A DNA stretch of 64,000 bases, from contig NZ_PKRQ01000001.1 in NCBI RefSeq assembly GCF_002855575.1, positions 558,001 to 622,000 on the forward strand, written 5' to 3'. The number at the start of each line of letters is the position of its first letter. Position 1 is the first letter of the stretch. The DNA is from Tabrizicola sp. TH137. GTDB lineage: Bacteria > Pseudomonadota > Alphaproteobacteria > Rhodobacterales > Rhodobacteraceae. Positions 25,087-33,383 of this stretch are shown in pieces. A model generated the notes under the pieces. The model searched no databases, was not told where the DNA came from, and saw nothing but the letters and a program-made list of their open reading frames with translations. The translations under genes were made by a program, and so were the position numbers.

Positions 25087-25121
25087 GAAGACAGGGGCAT
25101 CCGACGGATGCCCCTGTCTTC
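25087..25121. terminator. Bidirectional terminator between cupin and L,D-transpeptidase genes
   Basis: GAAGACAGGGGCATCC and its complement form a long perfect hairpin between two convergent genes. It starts 12 bases after the cupin stop and lies about 20 bases from the transpeptidase stop. Confidence 0.8.
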
Positions 25122-25140
25122 CTGATCCTCTGGCAATGGC

Positions 25141-26070
25141 TCAGCCCGCAGGCACGGCTGCGGCTTCGCCGGTCAGTTCGGGCAGGGTCGGGCATTCCGA
25201 CTCGTCGATGCCACGGTTGCGGCAGATGCGCAGGCGCCGGCGTTCATCGCGTTCGGCCTGTTCGGCGGCCTCTGCGGCGGCAATGCGCTCATTCTCCACC
25301 CGCTGCGCCTCGGCTTCGGCAATGGCGATCTGGTCGGCCTGGAACTGCGCCCGGTTCTGCGGCGTATCCGGCACGGCGCGGCCATAGGCATCGTCCATAT
25401 AGGGGCCTTCGGCGGCGAGGCTCTGCTCCAGAGTGCGGACCACGATCCGGTCACCGATCTCGGCATTGTCGAACAGATGGATGGCGTCCTGGTTGAACAG
25501 TCGGATGCAGCCCGCGCTGGTTGCCCGTCCGATGGAGGCATTGTCGATCGTGCCATGGATACGGAACATCGTGTCGCGCCCGCCGCGATAAAGATAAAGC
25601 GCCCGCGCGCCCAGCGGATTGTCCAGACCGCCGGGAAGGCCGCCTGCGAATTCGGCATAAAGATCGGGCCGCGTCCGCACCATATTGGCCGTCGGCGTCC
25701 AGGAGGGCCATTCCTGTTTGCGCCCCACATAGCCATTGCCCCGGAAGGAGATGCCCTCACGTCCCACCGCGATGCCATAGCGCGTGGCCTTTCCGCCCTC
25801 CTGAACGTGATACAGGACGCGGGCATAGGTATCCACGACGATGGTTCCCGGCTCCTCCGTCCCGGCATAGGCGACCTCGGCGCGGGGGTTCGTGCCGAAG
25901 AGGTGCAGCGGCTCCACAGCCGGGATCAGATAGGCGCCATCCTGCACGGCCTGATAATGCGCAGGCACATCGGCAGGCGGCGGGGTGGTTTCGCGGCTGG
26001 GCGCATCGGCGCAGGCGGCAAGGCCCAGAAGGGCCAGCAGGGCAGTCAGTCGGATCAGGATGGACGGCAC
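25141..26070 (-). CDS. L,D-transpeptidase (YkuD) lipoprotein
   Basis: This 309-residue protein has a lipoprotein signal with LAAC (Cys20) and a YkuD catalytic domain. The active-site motif is HGTIDNASIGRATSAGCIRL, with catalytic Cys in SAGCIRL. It would form 3-3 peptidoglycan cross-links or attach proteins to peptidoglycan in the periplasm. The C-terminal ~70 residues are an Ala/Glu-rich coiled coil (IAIAEAEAQRVENERIAAAE) followed by a short Cys-containing tail. The start is GTG with GGGAG six bases ahead. Confidence 0.9.
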   Translation of the reverse strand: MPSILIRLTALLALLGLAACADAPSRETTPPPADVPAHYQAVQDGAYLIPAVEPLHLFGTNPRAEVAYAGTEEPGTIVVDTYARVLYHVQEGGKATRYGIAVGREGISFRGNGYVGRKQEWPSWTPTANMVRTRPDLYAEFAGGLPGGLDNPLGARALYLYRGGRDTMFRIHGTIDNASIGRATSAGCIRLFNQDAIHLFDNAEIGDRIVVRTLEQSLAAEGPYMDDAYGRAVPDTPQNRAQFQADQIAIAEAEAQRVENERIAAAEAAEQAERDERRRLRICRNRGIDESECPTLPELTGEAAAVPAG

Positions 26071-26293
26071 GATGCGCTCCCGGCGCTTGAGGTTCGTTAA
26101 GTGCTAGAAGCACGTTTGAACCTGTCGGCGTCAAGCCCCGCGAACCCGTTCGCAAACGATTTGCCCCAAAGCACTTGCCAAGGATGGCGCAGCCCGACCC
26201 ATGGCCCTGCGGACGAATCTTTGCCGCCGCTCCTTGTGGCGGGGGTTTCACATCCCATCTTCACAGGGTCGCGTCCCGAAGAGGAGACTGCCC

Positions 26294-26641
26294 ATGCGCT
26301 GCCCGGTGGATAACGAAACCCTCGTGATGGCGGACCGCAACGGGGTGGAGATCGACTATTGCCCCAAATGCCGGGGTGTCTGGCTGGATCGCGGCGAGCT
26401 GGACAAGATCATCGAACGGGCGGGTGAAGGCCCGGCACCCAAAGCCGCATCCGCCGCACCGCCGCCGCAGGCGCAGGGCTGTGCCCAGCCGATGCCGCCG
26501 CAGGGGCAGCCCTATCCGCAGCAGGGCTATGCCCGTGCCGGCTGGGACAGCGATGATCGCAACGATGACGAATACTACCGCCGTCACGGCCAATATCCGA
26601 AGAAGAAGAAATCCCTTCTGCGCGACATCTTCGACTTCTGA
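26294..26641 (+). CDS. TFIIB-type zinc-finger protein
   Basis: A 115-residue protein of the zf-TFIIB family, with MRCPVDNETL at the start and YCPKCRGVWLDRGELDKII at residues 22-40. Cys3, Cys23 and Cys26 are present, but the position usually filled by a second N-terminal cysteine is Asp6. The C-terminal half is low-complexity (Pro/Gln-rich, then KKKKSLLRDIFDF). Such proteins are widespread with no firm role. A terminator follows about 50 bases downstream. Confidence 0.85.
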   Translation: MRCPVDNETLVMADRNGVEIDYCPKCRGVWLDRGELDKIIERAGEGPAPKAASAAPPPQAQGCAQPMPPQGQPYPQQGYARAGWDSDDRNDDEYYRRHGQYPKKKKSLLRDIFDF

Positions 26642-26688
26642 TTTCCCTTTCTTCCGGTGCCCCGCCTCCGACGGCACCGCTTGGCGGG

Positions 26689-26720
26689 ACGGGCGGCCTT
26701 CTTCATGGGGCCGCCCGTTT
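26689..26720 (+). terminator. Terminator after zinc-finger gene
   Basis: ACGGGCGGCC pairs with GGCCGCCCGT across a 10-base loop and is followed by TTTCG. Confidence 0.65.
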
Positions 26721-26843
26721 CGCTTGCGGCCATCGCGCCATCGTGCCACGCCTTGGAAAAAGGGGGGACCATGATGCGTTTGGCAGGGATCACCGGCCCT
26801 TATCCGCGGGCGAAGCTTTGGCCCGTGCGGGAAACCTAGACCC

Positions 26844-27839
26844 GTGCGCCCCGGCCCACGAAACCTCATTACCGATGTGTCGGGCCTGCGTGTCGGCAAT
26901 GCCCATGACGCGCGGCTGCGGTCCGGGGTCACGGTGCTGACCGCCGACCGCCCCTTCACCGCCGCTGTCAGCGTGATGGGCGGCGCGCCGGGAACGCGGG
27001 AGACCGACCTCCTCGCACCAGAGCGGCTGGTGCAGCAGGTGGATGCACTGGTCCTGTCCGGCGGTTCGGCCTTCGGCCTTGATGCCTGTTCCGGCGTGGC
27101 CGACGGGCTGCGCACCATGGGGCGCGGCTTTCCCGTGGGTGATCAACGCGTGCCAGTCGTGCCGGGGGCGATCCTCTTCGATCTGCTGAACGGGGGCGAA
27201 AAGGCATGGGATCGCAATCCCTACCATGCGCTCGGCCTCGCCGCGCTCAAGGCGGTGACCGAAACCCCCACCCTCGGCAGCGCGGGCGCGGGCCATGGCG
27301 CGATGACCGGAACGCTGAAAGGCGGGCTCGGCTCTGCCTCTGCCCTTCTTGCCACGGGACACATGGTGGGCGCGCTGGTCGCGGTCAACGCGCTCGGCTC
27401 GGCCACCGTGGGCGACGGCCCGCATTTCTGGGCCGCCCCTTGGGAGATGGGGGATGAATTCGGCGGCCTCGGCCCCGCCCCTTCCCATGACCCCGGCCAC
27501 GAACCCCCGCCGATGAAACGGCAGGGCGAGGCGACGACCATTGCCATCGTCGCCACCGATGCCGCGCTCACGCAGGCCGAATGCCTGCGCCTTGCCACCG
27601 CGGCGCAGGATGGCATGGCGCGGGCGCTCGTGCCGTCGCATACGCTTCTGGATGGCGATCTGGTCTTTGCTGCCTCGACCGGCGCGCGGCCTTTGACCGA
27701 CCCGGTGGCCGATGCCTTCGCCCTGGGCCATGCCGCCGCCTGCTGCCTGGCCCGCGCCATCGCCCGCGCCGTCTATCTGGCCGAACCGATGACGGGCGAC
27801 CGGCAGCCCGCCTGGCGTGCCCGCTTCACCAGCGGGTAA
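26844..27839 (+). CDS. P1-family (DmpA/NylC-like) N-terminal nucleophile hydrolase
   Basis: This 331-residue P1-family protein belongs to the self-cleaving hydrolases such as D-aminopeptidase DmpA and nylon-oligomer hydrolase NylC. Family segments are ITDVSGLRVGNA, LVLSGGSAFGLDACSGV, GSAGAGHGAMTGTLKGGLGSAS and TTIAIVATDAAL. By alignment from memory, cleavage should occur before Thr231, which would be the nucleophile; the preceding residue is Ala230, where Asn is usual. The start is GTG with a weak ribosome site. It converges with moaE, overlapping by 14 bases. Substrate unknown. Confidence 0.8.
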   Translation: MRPGPRNLITDVSGLRVGNAHDARLRSGVTVLTADRPFTAAVSVMGGAPGTRETDLLAPERLVQQVDALVLSGGSAFGLDACSGVADGLRTMGRGFPVGDQRVPVVPGAILFDLLNGGEKAWDRNPYHALGLAALKAVTETPTLGSAGAGHGAMTGTLKGGLGSASALLATGHMVGALVAVNALGSATVGDGPHFWAAPWEMGDEFGGLGPAPSHDPGHEPPPMKRQGEATTIAIVATDAALTQAECLRLATAAQDGMARALVPSHTLLDGDLVFAASTGARPLTDPVADAFALGHAAACCLARAIARAVYLAEPMTGDRQPAWRARFTSG

Positions 27840-28263
27840 GCGCCGTCTCGTCGGCCTCTTTCGCCGCGACCCAGGCGGCACCGTCGGGGCCGATCTCCTT
27901 TTTCCAGAAGGGCGCGCGGGATTTCAGATAGTCCATCAGGAATTCCGCCGCGGCAAAGGCATCGGCCCGATGCGGCGCTGCGGTCGCCACCATCATGATC
28001 GCCTCGCCCACAGCCAGCCGACCATGCCGATGGATCACCAGCGCATCGGTCAGGGACCAGCGTTCCGCCGCCTGACGCAGAATGACGTTAATCGCTCTCT
28101 CAGTCATGCCCGGATAATGCTCGATCTCCATCGCCACCATCCCGCCATCGCCGCGCACCAGCCCGGTGAAGGTGACCACCGCCCCGGCCCCCGCAGCACC
28201 CGCCGCAAAGGCCCGCGCCTCGTCACCCAGATCGAAGGCCGCCTCCTGCACCGCGATCCGCAT
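27826..28263 (-). CDS. moaE: Molybdopterin synthase catalytic subunit
   Basis: MoaE moves sulfur from thiocarboxylated MoaD onto cyclic pyranopterin to make molybdopterin. The 145 residues contain FTGLVRGDG, IEHYPGMTERAI, IHRHGRLAVGEAIMMV, HRADAFAAAEFLMDYLKSRAPFWKKE with the active-site lysines (KSRAPFWKKE). It follows moaD by 3 bases. Together with pgsA and moaD it forms a compact operon seen in related bacteria. Confidence 0.95.
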   Translation of the reverse strand: MRIAVQEAAFDLGDEARAFAAGAAGAGAVVTFTGLVRGDGGMVAMEIEHYPGMTERAINVILRQAAERWSLTDALVIHRHGRLAVGEAIMMVATAAPHRADAFAAAEFLMDYLKSRAPFWKKEIGPDGAAWVAAKEADETALTRW

Positions 28264-28266
28264 GGA

Positions 28267-28515
28267 TCAGCCCCCTGTCATCGGCGGAAAGAAGGCCACC
28301 TCGCGCACCCCCGCCAGGGGGGCATCAAAGGAGGAAAGCTCCTGATCCAGTGCCACCCGCAGGCTTGCCAGATCGGCGAAGGCCGCCGCATAGCGCTCTT
28401 CCCGCGCCCTGAGTTCCTCGACCAGAGCCATCACCGTGGGGGCCGACGTCTCCACCCGTTCCTTCGGCAGGCCGATCCTTTCCCGCACCCAGGCAAAGTA
28501 GAGGATGTCGATCAT
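28267..28515 (-). CDS. moaD: Molybdopterin synthase sulfur carrier subunit
   Basis: An 82-residue ubiquitin-like protein that ends in the required Gly-Gly (FFPPMTGG), which becomes the thiocarboxylate. The start ATG overlaps the pgsA stop (ATGA). It is directly followed by moaE, its partner. Confidence 0.93.
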   Translation of the reverse strand: MIDILYFAWVRERIGLPKERVETSAPTVMALVEELRAREERYAAAFADLASLRVALDQELSSFDAPLAGVREVAFFPPMTGG

Positions 28516-29177
28516 CGCCCATCCCTCAGGAAGGGCAGCGACTTGCGGAAATAGTCCCAACCCGTGATCAGCGTCAGCACCGCCGCCACCCAGATCAGCA
28601 CCAGCCCGACCATTGTCGCGTAAGAGGAACAGCCGCGCGTCCCGCAGGACCGGATCGGATCGGCAAGGCCCTGGCTGACCAGTTCTGCATATTGCTCCAT
28701 GGTCATGCCCTGCCGGGCGATGCCTTCGACATGTTCCAGCCCGGTGCCAAGGAACAGGACGGAAATCGCCACCATCTGCGCCGTGGTCTTCCACTTGGCC
28801 AGCTTCGTCACCTTCAGAAGCCCGGCCTTGGAACCCAGAAACTCCCGCAGGCCCGAAACAAAGACCTCGCGGAACAGGATCGCCGTTACCGGCAGGATCA
28901 GCCAGGGGTTCATCCCCGAATAGCCCGTGATGATCACCAGCGCGATCACCACCATCGCCTTGTCGGCAATCGGGTCCATCATCGCGCCGAATTTCGATTC
29001 CTGCTTCCAGGCGCGGGCGAGATAGCCGTCGAACCAATCCGTCACCGCCGCCGTGACGAACAGCGCCAGCGCCAGCCAATCCGCCCAGGGCCTGTGAAAA
29101 TACAGGAACATGACCGCGACGCCGGGCGCCGCCAAAAGACGGATCACCGTCAGGATATTGGGCAAGGTCCAGTTCAT
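28512..29177 (-). CDS. pgsA: CDP-diacylglycerol--glycerol-3-phosphate 3-phosphatidyltransferase
   Basis: PgsA makes phosphatidylglycerophosphate, the precursor of phosphatidylglycerol and cardiolipin, in the inner membrane. The 221 residues hold the CDP-alcohol phosphotransferase motif with Asp47, Asp50-Gly51, Ala54-Arg55, Gly64, Asp68 and Asp72 in DWFDGYLAR and [11 protein letters not shown]. About six hydrophobic helices are seen. One unusual feature is an insertion near residues 160-190 with two cysteines (SCGTRGCSS) in a loop. The start ATG of MNWTLPNIL fits the family. Confidence 0.93.
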   Translation of the reverse strand: MNWTLPNILTVIRLLAAPGVAVMFLYFHRPWADWLALALFVTAAVTDWFDGYLARAWKQESKFGAMMDPIADKAMVVIALVIITGYSGMNPWLILPVTAILFREVFVSGLREFLGSKAGLLKVTKLAKWKTTAQMVAISVLFLGTGLEHVEGIARQGMTMEQYAELVSQGLADPIRSCGTRGCSSYATMVGLVLIWVAAVLTLITGWDYFRKSLPFLRDGR

Positions 29178-29289
29178 GGGCGAAGGGATAGCAGGGGAAG
29201 GCCACCGGGGAAAAGGGCAAAGCGACCATCTTCGGTTGACGCGCGCCCGCCGCTTCGCTAGCAGGCCGCCTTCACCCACGGAGGCGGGC

Positions 29290-30192
29290 ATGGGACGTGT
29301 GAAAAAGGGCAGGGCGGTATCCGGCTGGCTGATCGTGGACAAGCCCGCCGGGATCACCTCCACCGCCGTGGTGAACAAGGTGAAATGGGCGCTCGCCGCG
29401 CAGAAGGCGGGCCATGCCGGCACGCTCGACCCTGCCGCGACAGGCGTTCTCGCCGTGGCGCTGGGCGAAGCGACGAAGACCGTCCCCCACATCACCGATG
29501 CGCTGAAATGCTATCGCTTCATGGTCCGCTTCGGGACCGCCACCACCACCGACGATGCCGAAGGCAGCGTGATCGCCAGCAGCGACAGCCGCCCGACCGA
29601 TGATGCCATCCGCACCGCCCTTGCCCCCTTCCGGGGCCAGATCGAACAGGTGCCGCCGCAATTCTCGGCCGTGAAGGTGGATGGGGAACGGGCCTATGAC
29701 CTTGCCCGCGAAGGCGAACGCCTCGACCTCGCCCCCCGCCCGCTCTGGGTGGACAGCCTCGACCTGATCGACCGCCCCGATCCCGACCATGCGCTTCTGG
29801 AAATGGTCTGCGGCAAGGGCGGCTATGTCCGCTCCATCGCCCGCGATCTTGGGGCGGCGCTGGGCTGCCACGGCCATGTCCTCTGGCTTCGGCGGGAATG
29901 GTCTGGTCCCTTCGATGCAAAGGACGGGATCACCCTGGACGAGATCGACCGGCTGGCGCACAGCCCCGAACTCGACCGCCATCTGAAACCGCTGGAGATC
30001 GCGCTGGACGACCTGCCCCAGGTCACCGCCACGCCCGAAGGCGCGGCGCGTATCGGGAACGGCAATCCCGGCATGGTCATCGCCACCGGCATCGATTGGG
30101 GGACAGAGGTCTGGGCCTCCTATCAGGGCCGCGCCATCGCAATAGGCCGCTATCAGGCCGGCGAGTTGCACCCCTCCCGCGTCTTCAACTGA
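29290..30192 (+). CDS. truB: tRNA pseudouridine(55) synthase
   Basis: TruB converts U55 in the T-loop of tRNAs to pseudouridine. The 300 residues have [21 protein letters not shown], the catalytic Asp47 in [13 protein letters not shown], and [19 protein letters not shown] with the family tyrosine. [12 protein letters not shown] lies near residue 177. A C-terminal domain follows. The ATG beginning [12 protein letters not shown] is preceded by GGAGGCGG. In many bacteria truB is next to rpsO; here rpsO is about 3 kb further on. Confidence 0.96.
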   Translation: MGRVKKGRAVSGWLIVDKPAGITSTAVVNKVKWALAAQKAGHAGTLDPAATGVLAVALGEATKTVPHITDALKCYRFMVRFGTATTTDDAEGSVIASSDSRPTDDAIRTALAPFRGQIEQVPPQFSAVKVDGERAYDLAREGERLDLAPRPLWVDSLDLIDRPDPDHALLEMVCGKGGYVRSIARDLGAALGCHGHVLWLRREWSGPFDAKDGITLDEIDRLAHSPELDRHLKPLEIALDDLPQVTATPEGAARIGNGNPGMVIATGIDWGTEVWASYQGRAIAIGRYQAGELHPSRVFN

Positions 30193-30203
30193 CCTCTTCC
30201 CTC

Positions 30204-30254
30204 TTCATCTTGGGAAAAATACTCTCAGGGGGTCTGGGGGCAGAATGCCCCCAG
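30204..30254. repeat. Rhodobacteral dispersed-repeat-like element with hairpin
   Basis: CATCTTGGGAAAAATACTC followed by a G-rich stretch and the hairpin CTGGGGGC-N5-GCCCCCAG (30234-30254) lies just after truB. I recall very similar sequence after many genes in Rhodobacteraceae genomes. It may serve as a terminator. Confidence 0.6.
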
Positions 30255-30277
30255 CGGCCAGCCACAGGCGAAACCGC

Positions 30278-30799
30278 ATGATCACCCGCCACCACCAGAA
30301 GGGCGACGCTGCCTCCACCGCCGTCTATTCGCCCTGCGAACGCTATCGCTATCTGCTGACGCGCGTCTGGAACCCGGCAGGGCCGAAGGCGCTCTTCGTC
30401 ATGCTGAACCCCTCGACCGCGACCGAACTCCAGAACGACCCCACCGTCGAACGCTGCGAACGCCGCGCGCGCGCCCTGGGTTTCGGGGCCTTCCGCGTGA
30501 CCAATATCTTCGCCTTCCGCGCCACCGACCCCCGCGTGATGCGGGCCGAGTCCGATCCGGTCGGTGCCGCCAATGACGCCGCCATCCGCGACAGTGCGGC
30601 AGACTGGGCCGCAGACCTGGCCGACCGCATCCTTTGCGCCTGGGGCACCCATGGTGCCCATCTGAACCGCGGCCCGCAGGTCGAGGCGCTTTTGCGCGCC
30701 ACGGGCCGCCCGCTCTTCACCCTCGGCCTGTCAAAGGACGGGCATCCCAAACATCCGCTCTATATCGGCTATGACCAGCAGCCGGAGCGCTGGCCGTGA
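30278..30799 (+). CDS. DUF1643 domain protein
   Basis: A 173-residue protein of the DUF1643 family, recognised by YRYLLTRVW, FVMLNPSTATELQNDPTVERCERRARALGFG and the late LCAWGTHG and HPLYIGYDQ. The family often sits on mobile or defence-linked segments, but here it lies among core genes. Its stop overlaps the next gene's GTG start, so the two are translated together. No function is known. Confidence 0.85.
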   Translation: MITRHHQKGDAASTAVYSPCERYRYLLTRVWNPAGPKALFVMLNPSTATELQNDPTVERCERRARALGFGAFRVTNIFAFRATDPRVMRAESDPVGAANDAAIRDSAADWAADLADRILCAWGTHGAHLNRGPQVEALLRATGRPLFTLGLSKDGHPKHPLYIGYDQQPERWP

Positions 30800-31695
30800 C
30801 CGAGATCGCGGGATTCACCCGCCGTCGCATCGTCCTGCCGCAGATCGCCCTTTCCGTGCAGGAGGCGGGCCGGGGAGCGCCCCTGATCCTGTTGCACGGC
30901 TTTCCCGAAAACGGCCTGTGCTGGGCGCGCGTCGCCCCCGCCTTTGCCGAACGGTTCCGTGTGATCATCCCTGATCTGCGTGGCTATGGCCAAAGCGACG
31001 CGCCGCCCGACGATGCAGGCCACGATGCCTATTCAAAGCGCCAGATGGCGGGCGACATCATCGCCCTGATGGATCATCTGAACCTGCCCTCTGCCCATAT
31101 CCTCGGCCATGACAGGGGCGCGCGGGTGTCCTATCGCCTCGCGCTCGACCACCCTGCCCGCATCCGGCAACTCGGGATCATCGAGATCGCGCCGACGGCG
31201 GAATATTGGGATGCCTGGGGATACGACCTTGCCATGTCGGCCTGGCATTGGACCTTCCTCGCCCAGCCCGCCCCTCTGCCAGAGCGGATGATCGCCGCCG
31301 ATCCGGTGGCCTGGCTCGATCACACCTTGCAAGGCTGGACGCGGGAAAAATCACTGGACGTCTTTCCTCCGGCCTCGCTTGCCGCCTATCGCGCCCAGGC
31401 ACAGGACCCGGCGCGCATCCATGCCATGTGCGCGGATTACCGCGCCGGGGCCACCACCGACCGCGCGCATGACATCGCCGACCGCGCCGCAGGCCGCCGC
31501 ATCGCGGCACCGCTGCATTTCCTTTGGGGGCGCCACGGCTTTCCCGCCCGGACAGGCGATCCCGCCGGCATCTGGCGGCGCTGGGCCGATCTTGTCACCG
31601 ACACGGCCTGCGACTCCGGCCATTTTGTGATGGAGGAAAACCCGCAAGCGGTGCTGGACGCCTTCCTTCCCTTCTTCTCCGCTCAGGCAGATTGA
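30796..31695 (+). CDS. Alpha/beta hydrolase, haloacetate dehalogenase-like
   Basis: This 299-residue alpha/beta hydrolase is closest in motif pattern to fluoroacetate dehalogenase. It has the Asp nucleophile Asp106 with Arg107 and Arg110 (GHDRGARVSYR), the halide-pocket pair His151-Trp152 (SAWHWTFLAQP), Tyr215 (CADYRAG) and the catalytic His276 (SGHFVMEE). The position of the catalytic acid, Asp in that enzyme, appears as Glu130 (IIEIAPT). An epoxide hydrolase or ester hydrolase role is an alternative. The GTG start overlaps the DUF1643 stop. Confidence 0.78.
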   Translation: MTEIAGFTRRRIVLPQIALSVQEAGRGAPLILLHGFPENGLCWARVAPAFAERFRVIIPDLRGYGQSDAPPDDAGHDAYSKRQMAGDIIALMDHLNLPSAHILGHDRGARVSYRLALDHPARIRQLGIIEIAPTAEYWDAWGYDLAMSAWHWTFLAQPAPLPERMIAADPVAWLDHTLQGWTREKSLDVFPPASLAAYRAQAQDPARIHAMCADYRAGATTDRAHDIADRAAGRRIAAPLHFLWGRHGFPARTGDPAGIWRRWADLVTDTACDSGHFVMEENPQAVLDAFLPFFSAQAD

Positions 31696-32741
31696 AGGAT
31701 CAACTGATCCGCCCGCAGCCCTGCCGCCCCAAGGACGCGCGCCACCACCGCCCCATCGACCAGAATCAGCGCATCCCCGTCTGCATCCTGCACGGAGATA
31801 TCGGCGTCTGCCCCGTCTGCCGTCGGCTCCAGCAGCAGAACCAGCTGATCCGTCCCCCCGTCGTAATCCGCGACCGTTGCGGGGCCCGCTTCGGCATCGG
31901 GCGGCATCAGGGCAAAGCGATCCGCGCCTTCCCCCCCGGTGGCGAAGCTGCCACCCGTCAGGCGCATCAGGTCATCCCCCGCCCCGCCATTCAGGAAATC
32001 CGCCCCCGTTCCGGCATTCAGCGTGTCGTTTCCCGCCCCGCCATCCAGCGTGTCATCCCCGCTGCCGCCCGACAGCGCATCGTCGCCCCAGCCGCCATCC
32101 AGCCAGTCCGACCCGGCACCGCCCCAGGCCGTATCGTTGCCCTCGCCGCCCAGAAGGGTGTCCTCTCCCAGACCGCCCGCCATCAGGTCGTCGCCCGCCT
32201 GTCCGGCCAGATGGTCCACCCCGACGGCACCGCGCAGCGTGTCATTGCCGGCGCCGCCCGTCAGGTGATCATTGTCGGCGCGACCGTTCAGCAGGTCATC
32301 CCCGGCCGCCCCATCCAGTTCATCATCGCCGCTGCCACCCCAGAGCAGATCGGCCCCACCCGATCCGGCAAGGGCATCCCCTCCGTCACCGCCCATCAGG
32401 GTGTCATTCCCGCCCGCGCCATTCAGCACATCCCCTTGGGCCGAGCCCATCAGCCGCAAGGGATCGTCGGTCTCGTCCGGCAGATCGTCACTGATCGCCG
32501 CCCCGTCATCGGCAAAGCCTTGGGCAAGGGCAATTCCCTGTGCAGCCTCCTCTTCCGCCACCAGAAGCTCTGCCGCAGCTTCGGCCGGATCAGCCGCGCT
32601 GTCCGCGACCGGCACCGTATCGGTTTCGGAAGATTGGGTGTCGGACCCGTCGGGATCCTCTTCCGCCTCCGTGGCGTTGAGAACCGCATCCGCAGCCATA
32701 CCCGCAGCGACAAGTCCAAGAAGACCCATCAAGGCCAACAT
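31683..32741 (-). CDS. RTX-repeat calcium-binding protein (RTX3)
   Basis: About 352 residues, built like RTX1 and RTX2: hydrophobic N-terminus (MLALMGLLGLVAAGMAADAVL), a long acidic Ala/Glu/Asp linker to about residue 100, GGxGxDxL repeats to about residue 255, and a C-terminal module with TVADYDGGTDQLVLLL. The ATG at 32741 was chosen over 32786 because AGGGG precedes it and the hydrophobic helix then starts the protein. The 3' end overlaps the convergent hydrolase by 13 bases. No catalytic domain is seen. Confidence 0.82.
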   Translation of the reverse strand: MLALMGLLGLVAAGMAADAVLNATEAEEDPDGSDTQSSETDTVPVADSAADPAEAAAELLVAEEEAAQGIALAQGFADDGAAISDDLPDETDDPLRLMGSAQGDVLNGAGGNDTLMGGDGGDALAGSGGADLLWGGSGDDELDGAAGDDLLNGRADNDHLTGGAGNDTLRGAVGVDHLAGQAGDDLMAGGLGEDTLLGGEGNDTAWGGAGSDWLDGGWGDDALSGGSGDDTLDGGAGNDTLNAGTGADFLNGGAGDDLMRLTGGSFATGGEGADRFALMPPDAEAGPATVADYDGGTDQLVLLLEPTADGADADISVQDADGDALILVDGAVVARVLGAAGLRADQLILQSA

Positions 32742-33056
32742 GCCATACCCCTGACCACACCTGCCGCGCCGCCCCCGGCGCGCCACACCAAGGGGATGGT
32801 GCCAGAATCACCCCCGCGACTCCAGAAAAAGCAAATGGCCATGCCCGGCTATCTGGGAATCTGGTAAACGGAACGCCTCGCAGACCCGCGCCCCCCGCCC
32901 CGGCCGGGGCCAGCCGCAAAGGGGCTTTCATTTCCGCGCATTTCCCCCTATACGCCCGCATCCCTGCGGCCTGTCTTGCGACTCGCTTCGGGGTTCATCG
33001 GCCTTGCTGGACGACATCCCGGCTCGTGCCTTCACCCTCTTCACAGGAGATATCCG
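32742..33056. promoter_or_regulatory. Divergent intergenic region with candidate rpsO promoter
   Basis: About 315 bases between RTX3 and rpsO. A -10-like TATACG lies at 32949-32954 with a weak TTTCAT 17 bases upstream (32926-32931). The same TATACG box precedes rpmI. The remaining sequence is GC-rich with no credible gene. Confidence 0.45.
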
Positions 33057-33326
33057 ATGTCGATCACCGTTGAAGAAAAGACCCGCCTGATCAAGGAATA
33101 TGCAACCAAGGAAGGCGACACCGGTTCGCCCGAGGTTCAGGTTGCCATCCTGTCGTCGCGCATCGCGACGCTGACGGAACATTTCAAGACGCACAAGAAG
33201 GACAACCACTCGCGCCGCGGCCTTCTGATGCTCGTCGCCCAGCGCCGCAAGCTGCTGGACTATCTCAAGGCCAAGGATGAAGGCCGCTACGCCTCGCTGA
33301 TCGCACGGCTTGGCCTGCGCCGCTGA
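33057..33326 (+). CDS. rpsO: 30S ribosomal protein S15
   Basis: S15 binds the central domain of 16S rRNA and nucleates platform assembly. The 89 residues show [53 protein letters not shown] and the ending [14 protein letters not shown] lies 9 bases before the ATG. It has its own terminator. pnp, its usual neighbour, is 1.4 kb downstream with the PAS-MCP gene inserted between on the other strand. Confidence 0.97.
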   Translation: MSITVEEKTRLIKEYATKEGDTGSPEVQVAILSSRIATLTEHFKTHKKDNHSRRGLLMLVAQRRKLLDYLKAKDEGRYASLIARLGLRR

Positions 33327-33349
33327 TCCGTCCTTCGGACGACGTCGGG

Positions 33350-33375
33350 ACGCCCGCACCGCATGGTGCGGGCGT
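33350..33375. terminator. Terminator of rpsO
   Basis: ACGCCCGCACC pairs with GGTGCGGGCGT around GCAT and is followed by TCTGCATTCT. It also sits just beyond the 3' end of the convergent PAS-MCP gene. Confidence 0.75.
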
Positions 33376-33383
33376 TCTGCATT

